64,000 nucleotides of DNA from UBA1141 sp963665155 (GTDB lineage Bacteria > Chloroflexota > Dehalococcoidia > Lucifugimonadales > UBA3495). The stretch is from NCBI GenBank assembly GCA_963665155.2, contig OY761986.2, positions 1,116,001 to 1,180,000 of the forward strand, read 5' to 3'. Positions 45,618 to 54,297 of this stretch are shown here, one piece after another. The notes under the pieces are model-generated. The model was not told the DNA's origin. It did not search any database and saw nothing but the letters and a program-made list of their open reading frames with translations. A program made the translations under genes and the position numbers. The first letter of the stretch is position 1; each line of letters opens with the position of its first letter.

Positions 45618-47599
45618 GATTCCCTCGCAAAAAGGCCTGTTTGAGATGAACCCTGGCGTGCGAAGGGGCCTGGAAGGGAGGAGGCCACGGGATGCCGGCT
45701 GCTGGCCTCACCGCACCATCTGCCGCGCTCAGGACAAGCGTGATCCCGTTGCGCTACCCCTTCCGTGGCTCAGGGCACCCGGTGGAAGCTGTGGAGCGGC
45801 GCCCTCATGCGGCCGTGACCGCAGGTACCGTCCCGACCGCCCGCTGAGCCGTGTTCTCCATCTCCACCAGGCGTGCATGGACCATCCGCTTGAAGTTGCA
45901 CGCCAACGCCTTCAGGTAGACGGCAAGCCGCACCCGACGGCCCCCTCGCACCCGCAAGCGCCCAAGCCCGTGGGCGCGCTTCAGCTCGGAGTTCGTTCCC
46001 TCGATCCCGGCCCTTATGGCATACCGCTTGCGCCACTCCTCGGTGGCCTCGGCCCTCCGGCGCCGCTCGATGTTCACCTTCACCAGGTCCGCCTTGAGGA
46101 CGTAGGCCCCCGCACGCCGGTCCAGCTTCACTGGGCAACGGGACCGCAAGGGGCAGGGCTCGCATGTTGTCCTGGCAAAGTGGACCTCTACCCGCTCCGG
46201 CGCATCCTCCAACTCGTGCTCCTCGATGGACGGGTGGCCGGCGGGGCACACCGTGGCCTGCTCCCCTGTGACGTCGATCTGAAAGTCCGCGGCGGTGAGC
46301 GGCGGTGGTCCGTCACCCTCTCCTTCGCGCGAGTTCCCCGGCGCCGACCCCGCCACCGGGCTCACCAGTTCCGTTCCCCGGCGCGAGGCTTCGAAGGCAT
46401 TGCGGCCCGACCCATACGCCGTGTCGGCGAAGAGCTCGTCCGGTCGGACCTTCCGCTCCGCGAGCCCGTCAACGACCGGCACGCTCACGTCGGTGTCGCT
46501 CCCACTCGAGGGGGTCACCTCCACGTGGGTGATGAGCTGGGTGGCGTTCTCCTCGTGGCAGGTCTCCGCCACCTGCACCTCGTACCCCTTCCCCTTGTGG
46601 CCGCTGTAGGTCACATCCGGGTCGTGGGGCGATTGCAGCGAGTCGGCGGACACCTGCTTCGGGTCCTTCAAGGCCACGGGCACCTTGCATTCCCCAGCAT
46701 TGTCGTCATCGTCCCTGGGGCGCCCGTCCCGGTGTTTGCCCACATGGCACTGCTCCCGCAGCAGCCGCTCCAGCAGCCGGTACTCCTCCAGCTGGGCAGC
46801 AGTCGTGCCATGGAACCGGTCCACCAGCCGGTAGAGGTCCCGGGCACAGACCGAAAGGCGTCGCCGACCCTCCCCCGTGCGGGCGTCCTCGTAGTGGGTC
46901 GCCTCGTCTTCTTCCTTCAAATAGCGCCCTAGGAGGCCCTCCGGAACCCCAGGGCGAAGCTCTGGGTGCTCCCAGCGCAAGGCCCGCAGGAACAACCGCA
47001 TCGTCTCACAGAACAGGCCCAGCCGGGTGAGTGTGGCGATGTTGCTCATGATGTGGGTGGAGTCCAGCCGTTGCTTTCCGGTGCGTATGCCCAGCGCCTG
47101 GATGATCCGGTCCGTGGTCTCCTGGAAAGCCAGCCGGCCACCGTCGTGCTGCATCAGGCGAACTCGGAAGTTGTGGAGGGTCTTCTGGGGCAGGTGGGTC
47201 TCCTCGATGTCCAGCCGCAGGGCGTGGTGCCAGAGCAGGTTGAACTCTAGTTGTTCCAGAGCTTCATCGTCGGTGAGGTTGAACATCTCTTTGAGGAGGT
47301 GGACCCCGAGGACGGTCTGCACCGCCCGGTTGGGACGGCCGTTGTCCACGCAGTACATGGGAGCAAAGCGCTCCTCGTCAATCAGGGGGAGCGCCTCGTT
47401 TCGGAAAACCTCGGCCCAACTTCTCTCCAGACGCTTAGCCTTCTTCGGCGTCACCAGGAACTGGGACTGCCAGAGGCTCTCTTGCGGGTCTCGTATTCGG
47501 AACATCCTCCCCTCCCTCGGCCAGGCGCTGCCCCAACGCCCTTTCCCCACATTATCCTCCTATTGCCCCCGGAGGACGAGGGGTTTTTACGAGGGAATC
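45618..47599 (-). mobile_element. IS1182-family insertion sequence
   Basis: About 1982 bp. The ends are inverted repeats: gattccctcgcaaaaa at the left and, reverse-complemented, gattccctcgtaaaaa at the right. Both are flanked by AAGCTT (45612-45617 and 47600-47605), read as a 6-bp target duplication, although AAGCTT is itself a palindrome and could be part of the ends. One transposase gene fills the element. Confidence 0.85.
45805..47505 (-). CDS. IS1182-family DDE transposase
   Basis: About 566 residues. The N-terminal DUF772-type region is FLVTPKKAKRLERSWAEVFR ... PNRAVQTVLGVHLLKEMFNL. Catalytic residues: D in RLDSTHIMSN, D in ADTAYGSGRNA, E in IRAGIEGTNSELKRAHGL. A zinc-like cluster CPAGH/CEPCPLRSRCP precedes the last motif. 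The ATG at 47505 follows GAGGGAGGGGAGG; the GTG at 47550 has no better support. The frame is intact, so the element may be active. Its codon use looks more GC-rich than the neighbouring genes. Confidence 0.92.
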   Translation of the reverse strand: MFRIRDPQESLWQSQFLVTPKKAKRLERSWAEVFRNEALPLIDEERFAPMYCVDNGRPNRAVQTVLGVHLLKEMFNLTDDEALEQLEFNLLWHHALRLDIEETHLPQKTLHNFRVRLMQHDGGRLAFQETTDRIIQALGIRTGKQRLDSTHIMSNIATLTRLGLFCETMRLFLRALRWEHPELRPGVPEGLLGRYLKEEDEATHYEDARTGEGRRRLSVCARDLYRLVDRFHGTTAAQLEEYRLLERLLREQCHVGKHRDGRPRDDDDNAGECKVPVALKDPKQVSADSLQSPHDPDVTYSGHKGKGYEVQVAETCHEENATQLITHVEVTPSSGSDTDVSVPVVDGLAERKVRPDELFADTAYGSGRNAFEASRRGTELVSPVAGSAPGNSREGEGDGPPPLTAADFQIDVTGEQATVCPAGHPSIEEHELEDAPERVEVHFARTTCEPCPLRSRCPVKLDRRAGAYVLKADLVKVNIERRRRAEATEEWRKRYAIRAGIEGTNSELKRAHGLGRLRVRGGRRVRLAVYLKALACNFKRMVHARLVEMENTAQRAVGTVPAVTAA

Positions 47600-47605
47600 A
47601 AGCTT

Positions 47606-48311
47606 GGCCATGGCGTCGCTCCCGCAGGTCTGTAATTAGGTCGATTACCGGTCATTATACCTATTGCTGAAATATGCACAACTCTTAAAAATTACCCCTA
47701 AGATATGTTGGCAAGCTTTAATTCCAAGCTTTATTTCAGTGGAATGCTAAACACATTAGCTAATGCATCAAAGGCTCAAGTAACCTAGCTGAATTCCGGT
47801 TTGCCCAGGTGCTAATCAGGCGCCGGATTGGCATGCACCAAGCGGTAACGGGGAATCTTGTTTCCATGTTTCACTCCTATTTCTAACTCCCAACTGTAGG
47901 CACAATCGCCCTTTCGTGGTTTCGCAACGGCGATACACTTCACCGGTGTACCTTATCCCCCACATCGCTTAGGGTGGCGATACCCTACATCCTCAACCCA
48001 GATGGCCCTAACCTACTCATGTGGCCTGGGAGTCGTAAGTCCAAAGCAGTTGATTCCCTCAGCAGTAACGACCAATAAAAGTGATACTAATCGGCCTAGT
48101 TGTTGCGCCCTCGACGTGCTTAAGTCGAGTCGTGTACAAGGGCCACGGTGTGGGACTGGCAGTAGGTTATTGGCTCTGGTGGGCTGACCCGGCTGCCTAA
48201 TAGTGAGGCCCCCACTAGGACCGGTCGAGGTTTGCGCAGGTAGTATTGGTAGCAAATCCGGCTCAACCAGTGGGAATTCGAAGTGGGCCTTTGTGATGAG
48301 AGGCGGTAAGT
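47606..48311. other. Long non-coding stretch between IS1182 element and sensor kinase
   Basis: About 700 bases with no frame that shows family character on either strand, no tRNA or recognised structured RNA, and only short inverted repeats. It may contain the kinase promoter. Confidence 0.3.
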
Positions 48312-49299
48312 TTGAACCAATTAGCAGTTGGCCTCGGCCAACCGTTCCCCAGCTATGCTGAGGGTACTCGCCCATACGGCAACCTCACCTCGGCAAAAAC
48401 CCCAAGTCTGATCGACAACCGTTATGTTGTTGCGGCGGTAATGTTCTTTGCCTACGCTCAACTGTTTCTGATTCTTCGGCATCTGGTTGGTCCTGAAGCA
48501 ACTATCATCTCGGCACTGCCGGTGGTCTTGAGCGGCTGGGTACTGGGCATGAGGGGCGGCTTCATGATTGGGGTGCTGATCGTAACCCTCAGCACTGTCC
48601 TTCTGACCTTTACCGGTGGCGGTCGAGAATTTGTATGGGGCGCGGGTTATATCGAAGGCAGCATTGTGCTGCTGGTGGTAGGCATCGCAGTTGGGAGACT
48701 CAGAGAAACTCGGGACCTCATGATAACTACTCGGGAGAGCCTCCAAGGGCAAGTCGACCAGGCTAGGGAAGTAGCAATAGAGTTGGACATTAACAAGGCC
48801 AGCTTCAACAGTGTGGTGGAAAAAAATAGCACCGGGATGCTGATCGTTGATGAAGAAGGAATGGTGCGATTCGCCAATCCGGCGGCCGACGCCCTATTGC
48901 ACCGCGAACCGGGCGAGTTGGTTGGCCAACCCTTGGGCATCCCATTATTCGCTGGCGATTATGTGGAAATTGATATCACCCGCAAGAACCAGGAACCCGG
49001 ATTGGCGGAAACACGGCTTGACGAGACCGAATGGGAAGGCAAGACCGCCTACCTGCTGTCGTTGGGCGACATTACTGACCGCAAACAAGTGGAAGACTCC
49101 CTCAGGGAACTGAACCGCATGAAGTCGGAGTTCATAGACACGATTTCCCACGAGTTGCGCACACCCCTCCACTCGATCAAAGGCTTCAATAGACTGATCC
49201 TGGATGGCCTGGTGACCGACCCGGGGGTTCAGAAAGAATTTCAAAGTACGATCGATGAACAGACCGACCGGCTTAGCAAACTTATCGACGACCTGCTAG
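48312..49299 (+). pseudogene. PAS sensor histidine kinase, N-terminal part (split by IS701-type element)
   Basis: TTG start at 48312 with AGAGGCGG upstream. Order: membrane region about 40-135 (several helices), short coiled coil, PAS domain about 165-265 (NSTGMLIVDEEGMVRFANPA), then HisKA with phospho-acceptor His near residue 280 (FIDTISHELRTPLHSI). The gene is cut at KLIDDLL by the insertion at 49300. The catalytic part resumes at 50761 in the same frame: KLIDDLL joined to DVSRLNSGRFD. In this genome copy no ATPase domain is attached, so the kinase is inactive unless the element excises. Confidence 0.88.
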
Positions 49300-50757
49300 T
49301 ATTACAACGTCAGTTAGTTTGATAGGATGACTGTGTAGCTGGAGAGGGAATAGGCAGGTGAGGTGGGGATGTGGATGCGGCAGCTTTCGAGCAGGTGTAC
49401 GGGTCATTTCGGGATTTTCACGCTTACTTCGCGCCGCTGTTTGGCCGCCGGGAGACGCGGGAGCACAGCGGTCATTATCTCCAGGCCCTGCTGGTACAGT
49501 CTGGGGAGCGGCGCAACGCTGAGAACCTGTCGGAGACGGTTCCGGGGTCAGCCCGAGGGATGCAGCGGTTTCTCACCGATTCTCCCTGGGACGATGAGGT
49601 GATTATAGGACGGCTGCAGGAGTACCTGGGAACCCGGCTGGAGCATCCGGAAGGGGTGTGGGTGCTGGACGGCAGCGACTTTCCCAAGCAGGGGAGGAAG
49701 TCGGTGGGAGTGGCCCGGCAGTACTGCGGGAGGCTGGGGAAGGTGGCCAACTGCCAGGCGGGGATGTTCCTGGCCTATGTCAGCCCGTTGGGACGGGCAT
49801 TGGTGGACAAGGGGCTGTATCTGCCCGAGAGTTGGACCTCGGACAAAGACCGGTGTGAGGCGGCGGGTGTGCCGGAGGATAGGCAGGGCTACCGGTCCAA
49901 GACGGAGTTGGCCTTGGAGATGGTGGGGCGGGCACAGGAGCGGGGCCACCTGAAGGCTGGATGGGTCGCGGCGGACGACGCCTTCGGGATGTCGCCGTCC
50001 TTCCGGGAGGGCCTGGCGGCCTTGGGGATGTGGTACGTGCTGGACGTTCCGTCCGGCTTTACGGTGTGGCCGCCGGAGCCTGCCTGGACCAGTGCGGAGT
50101 ATCAGGGATTCGGGCGTCCCCGCAAACCCAGGCTGCGAGACGGTCAGCGCCGGACCATGGAGCAGCGCAGCGACGAGTTGCCGGAGGAGGCCTGGCGTGA
50201 GATTACGGTGGCCGAGGGAAGCCAGGGGCCACGCAGCTACCTTTTCAGCGCCCAGAGGGTGCGACCGACCAGCAGGCGCAAGCCCGGCGAAATCCACTGG
50301 GCCGTCTACCGCCGGAACCGGGACGGCAGCGAACCCCGCTACTACCTGTCCAATGCTCCGGAGGATACCCCGTTGGAGACCCTGGCATACGTGGGAGGCT
50401 CCCGTTGGCGTATAGAAACGGAGTTTGAGACGGAGAAAAGCGACGTAGGCCTGGACGAGTACGAGACCCGCACCTGGGCTGGCTGGCATCACCACGTGGC
50501 CCTGTGCCTGCTGGGCGGAGCTTTTCTGCTGAGCCTGCAACAGGCTTGGGGGGAAAAAGATGCCCCGGATCACGAGGCCGCAGGTCTACCGGGTGGTGCG
50601 GGAAATGCTGCCCCGGGAACGGTTCGGGCCAACCGAGTTGCTGCGGTGGCTTGAGGATACGCAGGACAGTAACGAACGGGCCAAACGCTCCCATGCCAAG
50701 CGCCGCGCCGCCATGCGGGCATCACCCCACATCCCTCCCTGAACTGACGTTGTAATA
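49300..50757 (+). mobile_element. IS701-family insertion sequence within a kinase gene
   Basis: A 1458-bp element. Inverted ends tattacaacgtcagtt (left) match the reverse complement of the right end. Both sides carry CTAG (49296-49299 and 50758-50761), a 4-bp target duplication that fits the YTAR preference of IS701. The interrupted gene can be rebuilt exactly by removing the element and one CTAG. Confidence 0.93.
49371..50742 (+). CDS. IS701-family DDE transposase, C terminus frameshifted
   Basis: GTG start at 49371. VLDGSDFPKQGRKSVGVARQ holds the first Asp, VAADDAFGMSPSFREGL the second, and WRIETEFETEKSDVGLDEYE the Glu. Near 50550 (run G6A5) the frame changes. The original frame ends at 50654, while the next frame continues KKMPRITRPQVYRVVREMLP to 50742, which is the natural C-terminal tail of these transposases. 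Removing one base from the run restores a continuous protein of about 456 residues. It could be damage, a sequencing error or programmed frameshifting on the run. Confidence 0.88.
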
Positions 50758-50760
50758 CTA

Positions 50761-51270
50761 GACGTCTCACGCTTGAATTCCGGTCGTTTCGACCTGAGAA
50801 AGAAACCAATCGCCATCGAGAATTTGATCGGCAACGCAATTCAAAGCTTTTATGCCGCAGCCAACGATCGCAATGTCACAATTCGTGAGGAGATTCAGGC
50901 TAATCTTCCGGATGTTGAGGCTGATGAGACGCGGATTAGGCAGGTCGTGGACAACCTCCTGAGTAATGCTGTCAAATTTAGTCCAGCAGGCGGAGACATT
51001 ACCGTGGCGGCATCGCTGACAAATAATGAGATCTTGGTGCGGGTTCAAGACCAAGGAGAAGGCATCCCGGACGAGGCCAAAGACCATATTTTTGAACGAT
51101 TTTACCGAGCGGACAGTTCACTCACCCGAGAAACTATCGGTACCGGGCTGGGACTGTACATTTCCAAGCAGTTGGTCGAGGCCCACGATGGAAAGATTTG
51201 GCTGGACAGCGCCCTGAATCAAGGCAGCACGTTTAATTTTCTACTACCGCCAACAAAGACCGGCTCTTAG
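50761..51270 (+). pseudogene. Sensor histidine kinase, C-terminal catalytic part
   Basis: This is the 3' half of the split kinase: DVSRLNSGRFDLRKKPIAIE completes the dimerisation helix. N box DETRIRQVVDNLLSNAVKFS, G1 DQGEGIPDEAKDHIFERFY and G2 GTGLGLYISKQLVEAHDG are intact, with no extra mutations. That suggests a recent insertion. The downstream receiver-ATPase gene begins 64 bases later and was probably in the same transcript. Confidence 0.88.
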
Positions 51271-51334
51271 ACCCCGGAAAGACCCCGGAATTATCGAACG
51301 GTATTGTTGATGTGGAATGGGAGCAGGAATATTC

Positions 51335-52426
51335 ATGAAAAAAAAGATACTCGTCATTGACGACGAAGCCAGCGCACTGAGGTTCGCCGAGTACACACTA
51401 GACCGCAACAGCTACAAAGTGGTGACCGCGCGAGACGGATTAGAAGGGCTGACCGTAGCAAAATCAGAAATTCCCGACCTGATACTGCTGGACGTGGCGA
51501 TGCCCAGGATGGACGGGTTCGAGGTACTACGCCGCCTACGCAACGACCCTGAATTGGAAGAAATCCCAGTGGTGATGCTCACTGCTATGTCGGCTGAAAA
51601 AGGTGAGTCCATCGGCATGGAAATGGGGGTTTATCACTACATAGCCAAACCCTGTGACCCCGAATTGCTGGCCCTGAGCGTGACGGTGGCCCTTCGGGCC
51701 CAAGAACCCGAGGTGGAATTCCGTCGCACGGAAAGTTTCCGGCTGGGCAACAACATCCTGGATGGCGAACTAGGAGGCGGGATACCCTTGGGCTCGGTGG
51801 CATTATTCGAGGGCACATCCGCATCAGGCAAGAGCGTCCTCTGTCAGCACTATAGCTATTCGGCACTGTCGAGCCGCAGCAAAGTAGCGTATTTCACGTT
51901 TGAAAACTCGGCAGAGAGCCTGACCAACCAGATGAAGTCTATCGGTCTTGATGTGTCGAAAGAACTCCGCTCCGGGGCTTTACGTATCCTTCCATTGGAA
52001 GAGCCATACGAGACCACGGAAATCGAAGATGGCGAATCTCTGGCCTTGCTGGCGAACGAGATTCAGATGCTTCCACCGGAATACGACCTGATTATCGTCG
52101 ACGCAATTTCACACCTCGCTTCATGTAGCACCGAGAAATCCGTGCTTGGCTTCATCCGGGCGTGCAAGCAGGTTTCAAATCAGGGAAGAACCCTCATCCT
52201 GGTCACCCATACCGCTAGCTTCGAAGAGCGGATTCTGGTGCGGCTACGGGCGTTGTGCGACGTTCACTTTCGCCTTAGCGTGGAGAAGTTTGGTCAAAGG
52301 CTGATAAAGAGCTTGGAAGTTTCCAAGGTGCATAATGCGGAACTGGACATGGGCAAGATCGTGAATTTCGATATTAAGCCGGGATTTGGCATCCAGATTA
52401 GCCCAATGAACCGGGCAACCATCTAG
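51335..52426 (+). CDS. Response regulator receiver fused to FlaH/KaiC-like ATPase
   Basis: Residues 1-120 form a receiver domain: ILVIDDEAS, phospho-acceptor D53 in LILLDVAMP, T83, K105 in YIAKPCDP. Residues about 135-363 are a RecA-superfamily ATPase: GGGIPLGSVALFEGTSASGK with Walker A GTSASGKS at 160-167, KVAYFTFENSAESL, and Walker B YDLIIVDAIS near 255. The opening resembles archaellum protein FlaH/ArlH and KaiC-type regulators. It is the probable output of the upstream kinase, replacing the usual DNA-binding domain by an ATPase. The ATG at 51335 follows CAGGAA. No other archaellum genes are in the window. Confidence 0.8.
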   Translation: MKKKILVIDDEASALRFAEYTLDRNSYKVVTARDGLEGLTVAKSEIPDLILLDVAMPRMDGFEVLRRLRNDPELEEIPVVMLTAMSAEKGESIGMEMGVYHYIAKPCDPELLALSVTVALRAQEPEVEFRRTESFRLGNNILDGELGGGIPLGSVALFEGTSASGKSVLCQHYSYSALSSRSKVAYFTFENSAESLTNQMKSIGLDVSKELRSGALRILPLEEPYETTEIEDGESLALLANEIQMLPPEYDLIIVDAISHLASCSTEKSVLGFIRACKQVSNQGRTLILVTHTASFEERILVRLRALCDVHFRLSVEKFGQRLIKSLEVSKVHNAELDMGKIVNFDIKPGFGIQISPMNRATI

Positions 52427-52920
52427 CAGACCCCGAATTGATCTCGATCGGGTCATTCGTGGCTGGCATCAGGCGCACCACGAGTGACCCATGAAAATAG
52501 GCCTTTCAGGTTCTAGTTACTGTTTTCCAGGATGTTTCGACTAGACGGTTGCCATAGGTCCAGGCGGGGACGCCATGACTTTGGCCTGAGCAGCCTGTTC
52601 GGGTGCCCAGCCCCCTTAGCTACCAAACCTCGCTGCGTTTAGCCCCCTATATAGCACATTCGTCCTCGCCTCCGCCCCTCATTTGTTCAATATTTTGCTT
52701 CAGTTTTTCCGCCAACCGTGGTGGGGCCTCAAGCCGTAATTATCGACCATATCCGATCCGTATTATTGGCTGTCCAATTTTGGCGGAGGGCTCACCGCGA
52801 AAGGCACTATTAACCTATAATTAGGCCGATCAATGCCAGTATCACCGTTCCCAGTATCACAGTTCGTAAAAGCCCCAGATGGCTGTTCGGTAATCCCAAA
52901 ATTGGCCTGGAGAAATTACT
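52427..52920. other. Intergenic stretch with a large hairpin
   Basis: A stem at 52451-52489 pairs ggtcattcgtgg with ccacgagtgacc (one G-U) around a 15-base loop, 24 bases after the ATPase gene; no T-run follows. The rest shows no coding frame or recognised riboswitch. Confidence 0.45.
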
Positions 52921-54060
52921 TTGAAGCGAAGCAGCACGCGAATTCTAACCACCCATACCGGCTCCCTCCCCCGACCCTGGGACTTGGTGGACATGATGTT
53001 AGCCAAAGAGGCTGGCTCGACCGTGGACAAAGAGGCTTTAGCCCAGCGTGTTAGCGAAGCAGTAACGGAAGTTGTGCAAAAACAATCGGAAGCTGGTGTA
53101 GACGTATTGAACGACGGCGAGCAGAGCAAGGTGGGCTATTCCACCTATGTGACGGAGCGTCTTACGGGGTTTGGGGGCGACAGCCCCGGACTGCCACGAA
53201 CCGACTGGGCCGACTATCCCGAGGCACTAGCCAGGATCATGGGCAGCTTGACGGTAATTACCCGTCCCGCCTGCACCGGGCCGGTTACCAGGAAAGACAG
53301 CGCCGAAGCTCAAACGGACGTCGCCAACCTGAAGGCGGCGGTGGCGGCGGTCAATCCCGAGGAGGTTTTTATGTCCGCCGCCTCTCCTGGGGTTGTCGCT
53401 CTCTTCCTGACCAACCAGTATTACCCCAGCAGAGACGCCTATCTGTCAGTACTCGCCGACTTAATGGAAGAGGAGTACCAAGCCATCCATCAAGCCGGTT
53501 TCCTGCTGCAAGTGGACTGCCCCGACTTGGCCATGGGCCGTCACATGGAGTTTCCCGATCTTAGCAACAGCGAGTTCCTGAAAGTAGCCGAGGCCAACAT
53601 AGAGGCACTGAACGCAGCACTGGAAGGGATACCCTCGGACCGGATTCGGCTCCACCTTTGCTGGGGAAACTATGAAGGCCCCCACCACAGGGACATCCCT
53701 CTTCGGGAGATACTGCCGATTGTCCTGAATGCGAGAGCCGATGCTTTCTCCTTCGAAGGGTCCAATCCCCGTCACGAGCACGAGTGGAACGTCTTTGAAG
53801 ACATCAAGCTCCCGAACGGCAAGATTATCATCCCCGGTGTTGTCGATTCCACCACAAACTTTATTGAGCACCCGGAGTTGGTAGCCCAGCGCATAGTCCG
53901 CTACGCTCGCCTGGTAGGACGCGAGAATGTAATAGCCGGCAGCGACTGCGGCTTCGGGACGTTCGTCAGGACCAACCCAACCGTAGCTCCGGAACTGGTC
54001 TGGCCCAAGCTCCAAGCCATGGCCGAAGGCGCCCGCCTAGCGACGAAGGAGCTTTGGTAA
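52921..54060 (+). CDS. Cobalamin-independent methionine synthase (MetE) C-terminal-like protein
   Basis: A 379-residue UROD/MetE-like barrel: TTHTGSLPRP near the start, DVLNDGEQSKVGYSTYV, LQVDCPDLAM, RLHLCWGNYEGPHHRDIPL (His/Cys zinc-type ligands) and AGSDCGFGT (second Cys). Stand-alone proteins of this type lack the MetE N-terminal folate domain and transfer methyl or other groups from varied donors to thiols. TTG start at 52921 with GGAG about 10 bases upstream. The substrate is unknown; a role in methyl or epoxyalkane:CoM-like transfer would be speculation. Confidence 0.82.
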   Translation: MKRSSTRILTTHTGSLPRPWDLVDMMLAKEAGSTVDKEALAQRVSEAVTEVVQKQSEAGVDVLNDGEQSKVGYSTYVTERLTGFGGDSPGLPRTDWADYPEALARIMGSLTVITRPACTGPVTRKDSAEAQTDVANLKAAVAAVNPEEVFMSAASPGVVALFLTNQYYPSRDAYLSVLADLMEEEYQAIHQAGFLLQVDCPDLAMGRHMEFPDLSNSEFLKVAEANIEALNAALEGIPSDRIRLHLCWGNYEGPHHRDIPLREILPIVLNARADAFSFEGSNPRHEHEWNVFEDIKLPNGKIIIPGVVDSTTNFIEHPELVAQRIVRYARLVGRENVIAGSDCGFGTFVRTNPTVAPELVWPKLQAMAEGARLATKELW

Positions 54061-54154
54061 GGGAGGCAAAAGTTCGTCGAGCCTCTCGCCAAGTCTTTAT
54101 GACGCACTTAGGAACGCCATATGTTCCAAGCGTTGGCCAGCGACAATGATACCG

Positions 54155-54183
54155 TGACGCAGCATCGTGGGAACTAATATAAT
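54155..54183 (+). promoter_or_regulatory. Candidate promoter of the large unknown gene
   Basis: Consensus TATAAT at 54178-54183 with a weak TGACGC (54155-54160) 17 bases upstream, 115 bases before the ATG at 54298. Confidence 0.35.
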
Positions 54184-54297
54184 TAGTGGTAGGCTGCCCG
54201 CTAGGCAGAGTTGTCTGGTTCTCAGATTTTGATGAATCCGCTCCAACCCCCGGTGATACGAGTGGTAAAAGATGTACATCTATATCTCGATGGCTAG

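Noticed and set aside
45616..46932. 438-codon plus-strand frame opposite the IS1182 transposase
   Set aside because: It is the antisense shadow of a GC-rich transposase; Arg/Pro/His-rich and without family motifs.
49548..50573. 341-codon minus-strand frame inside the IS701-type element
   Set aside because: Antisense shadow of the transposase; no start signal or motif.
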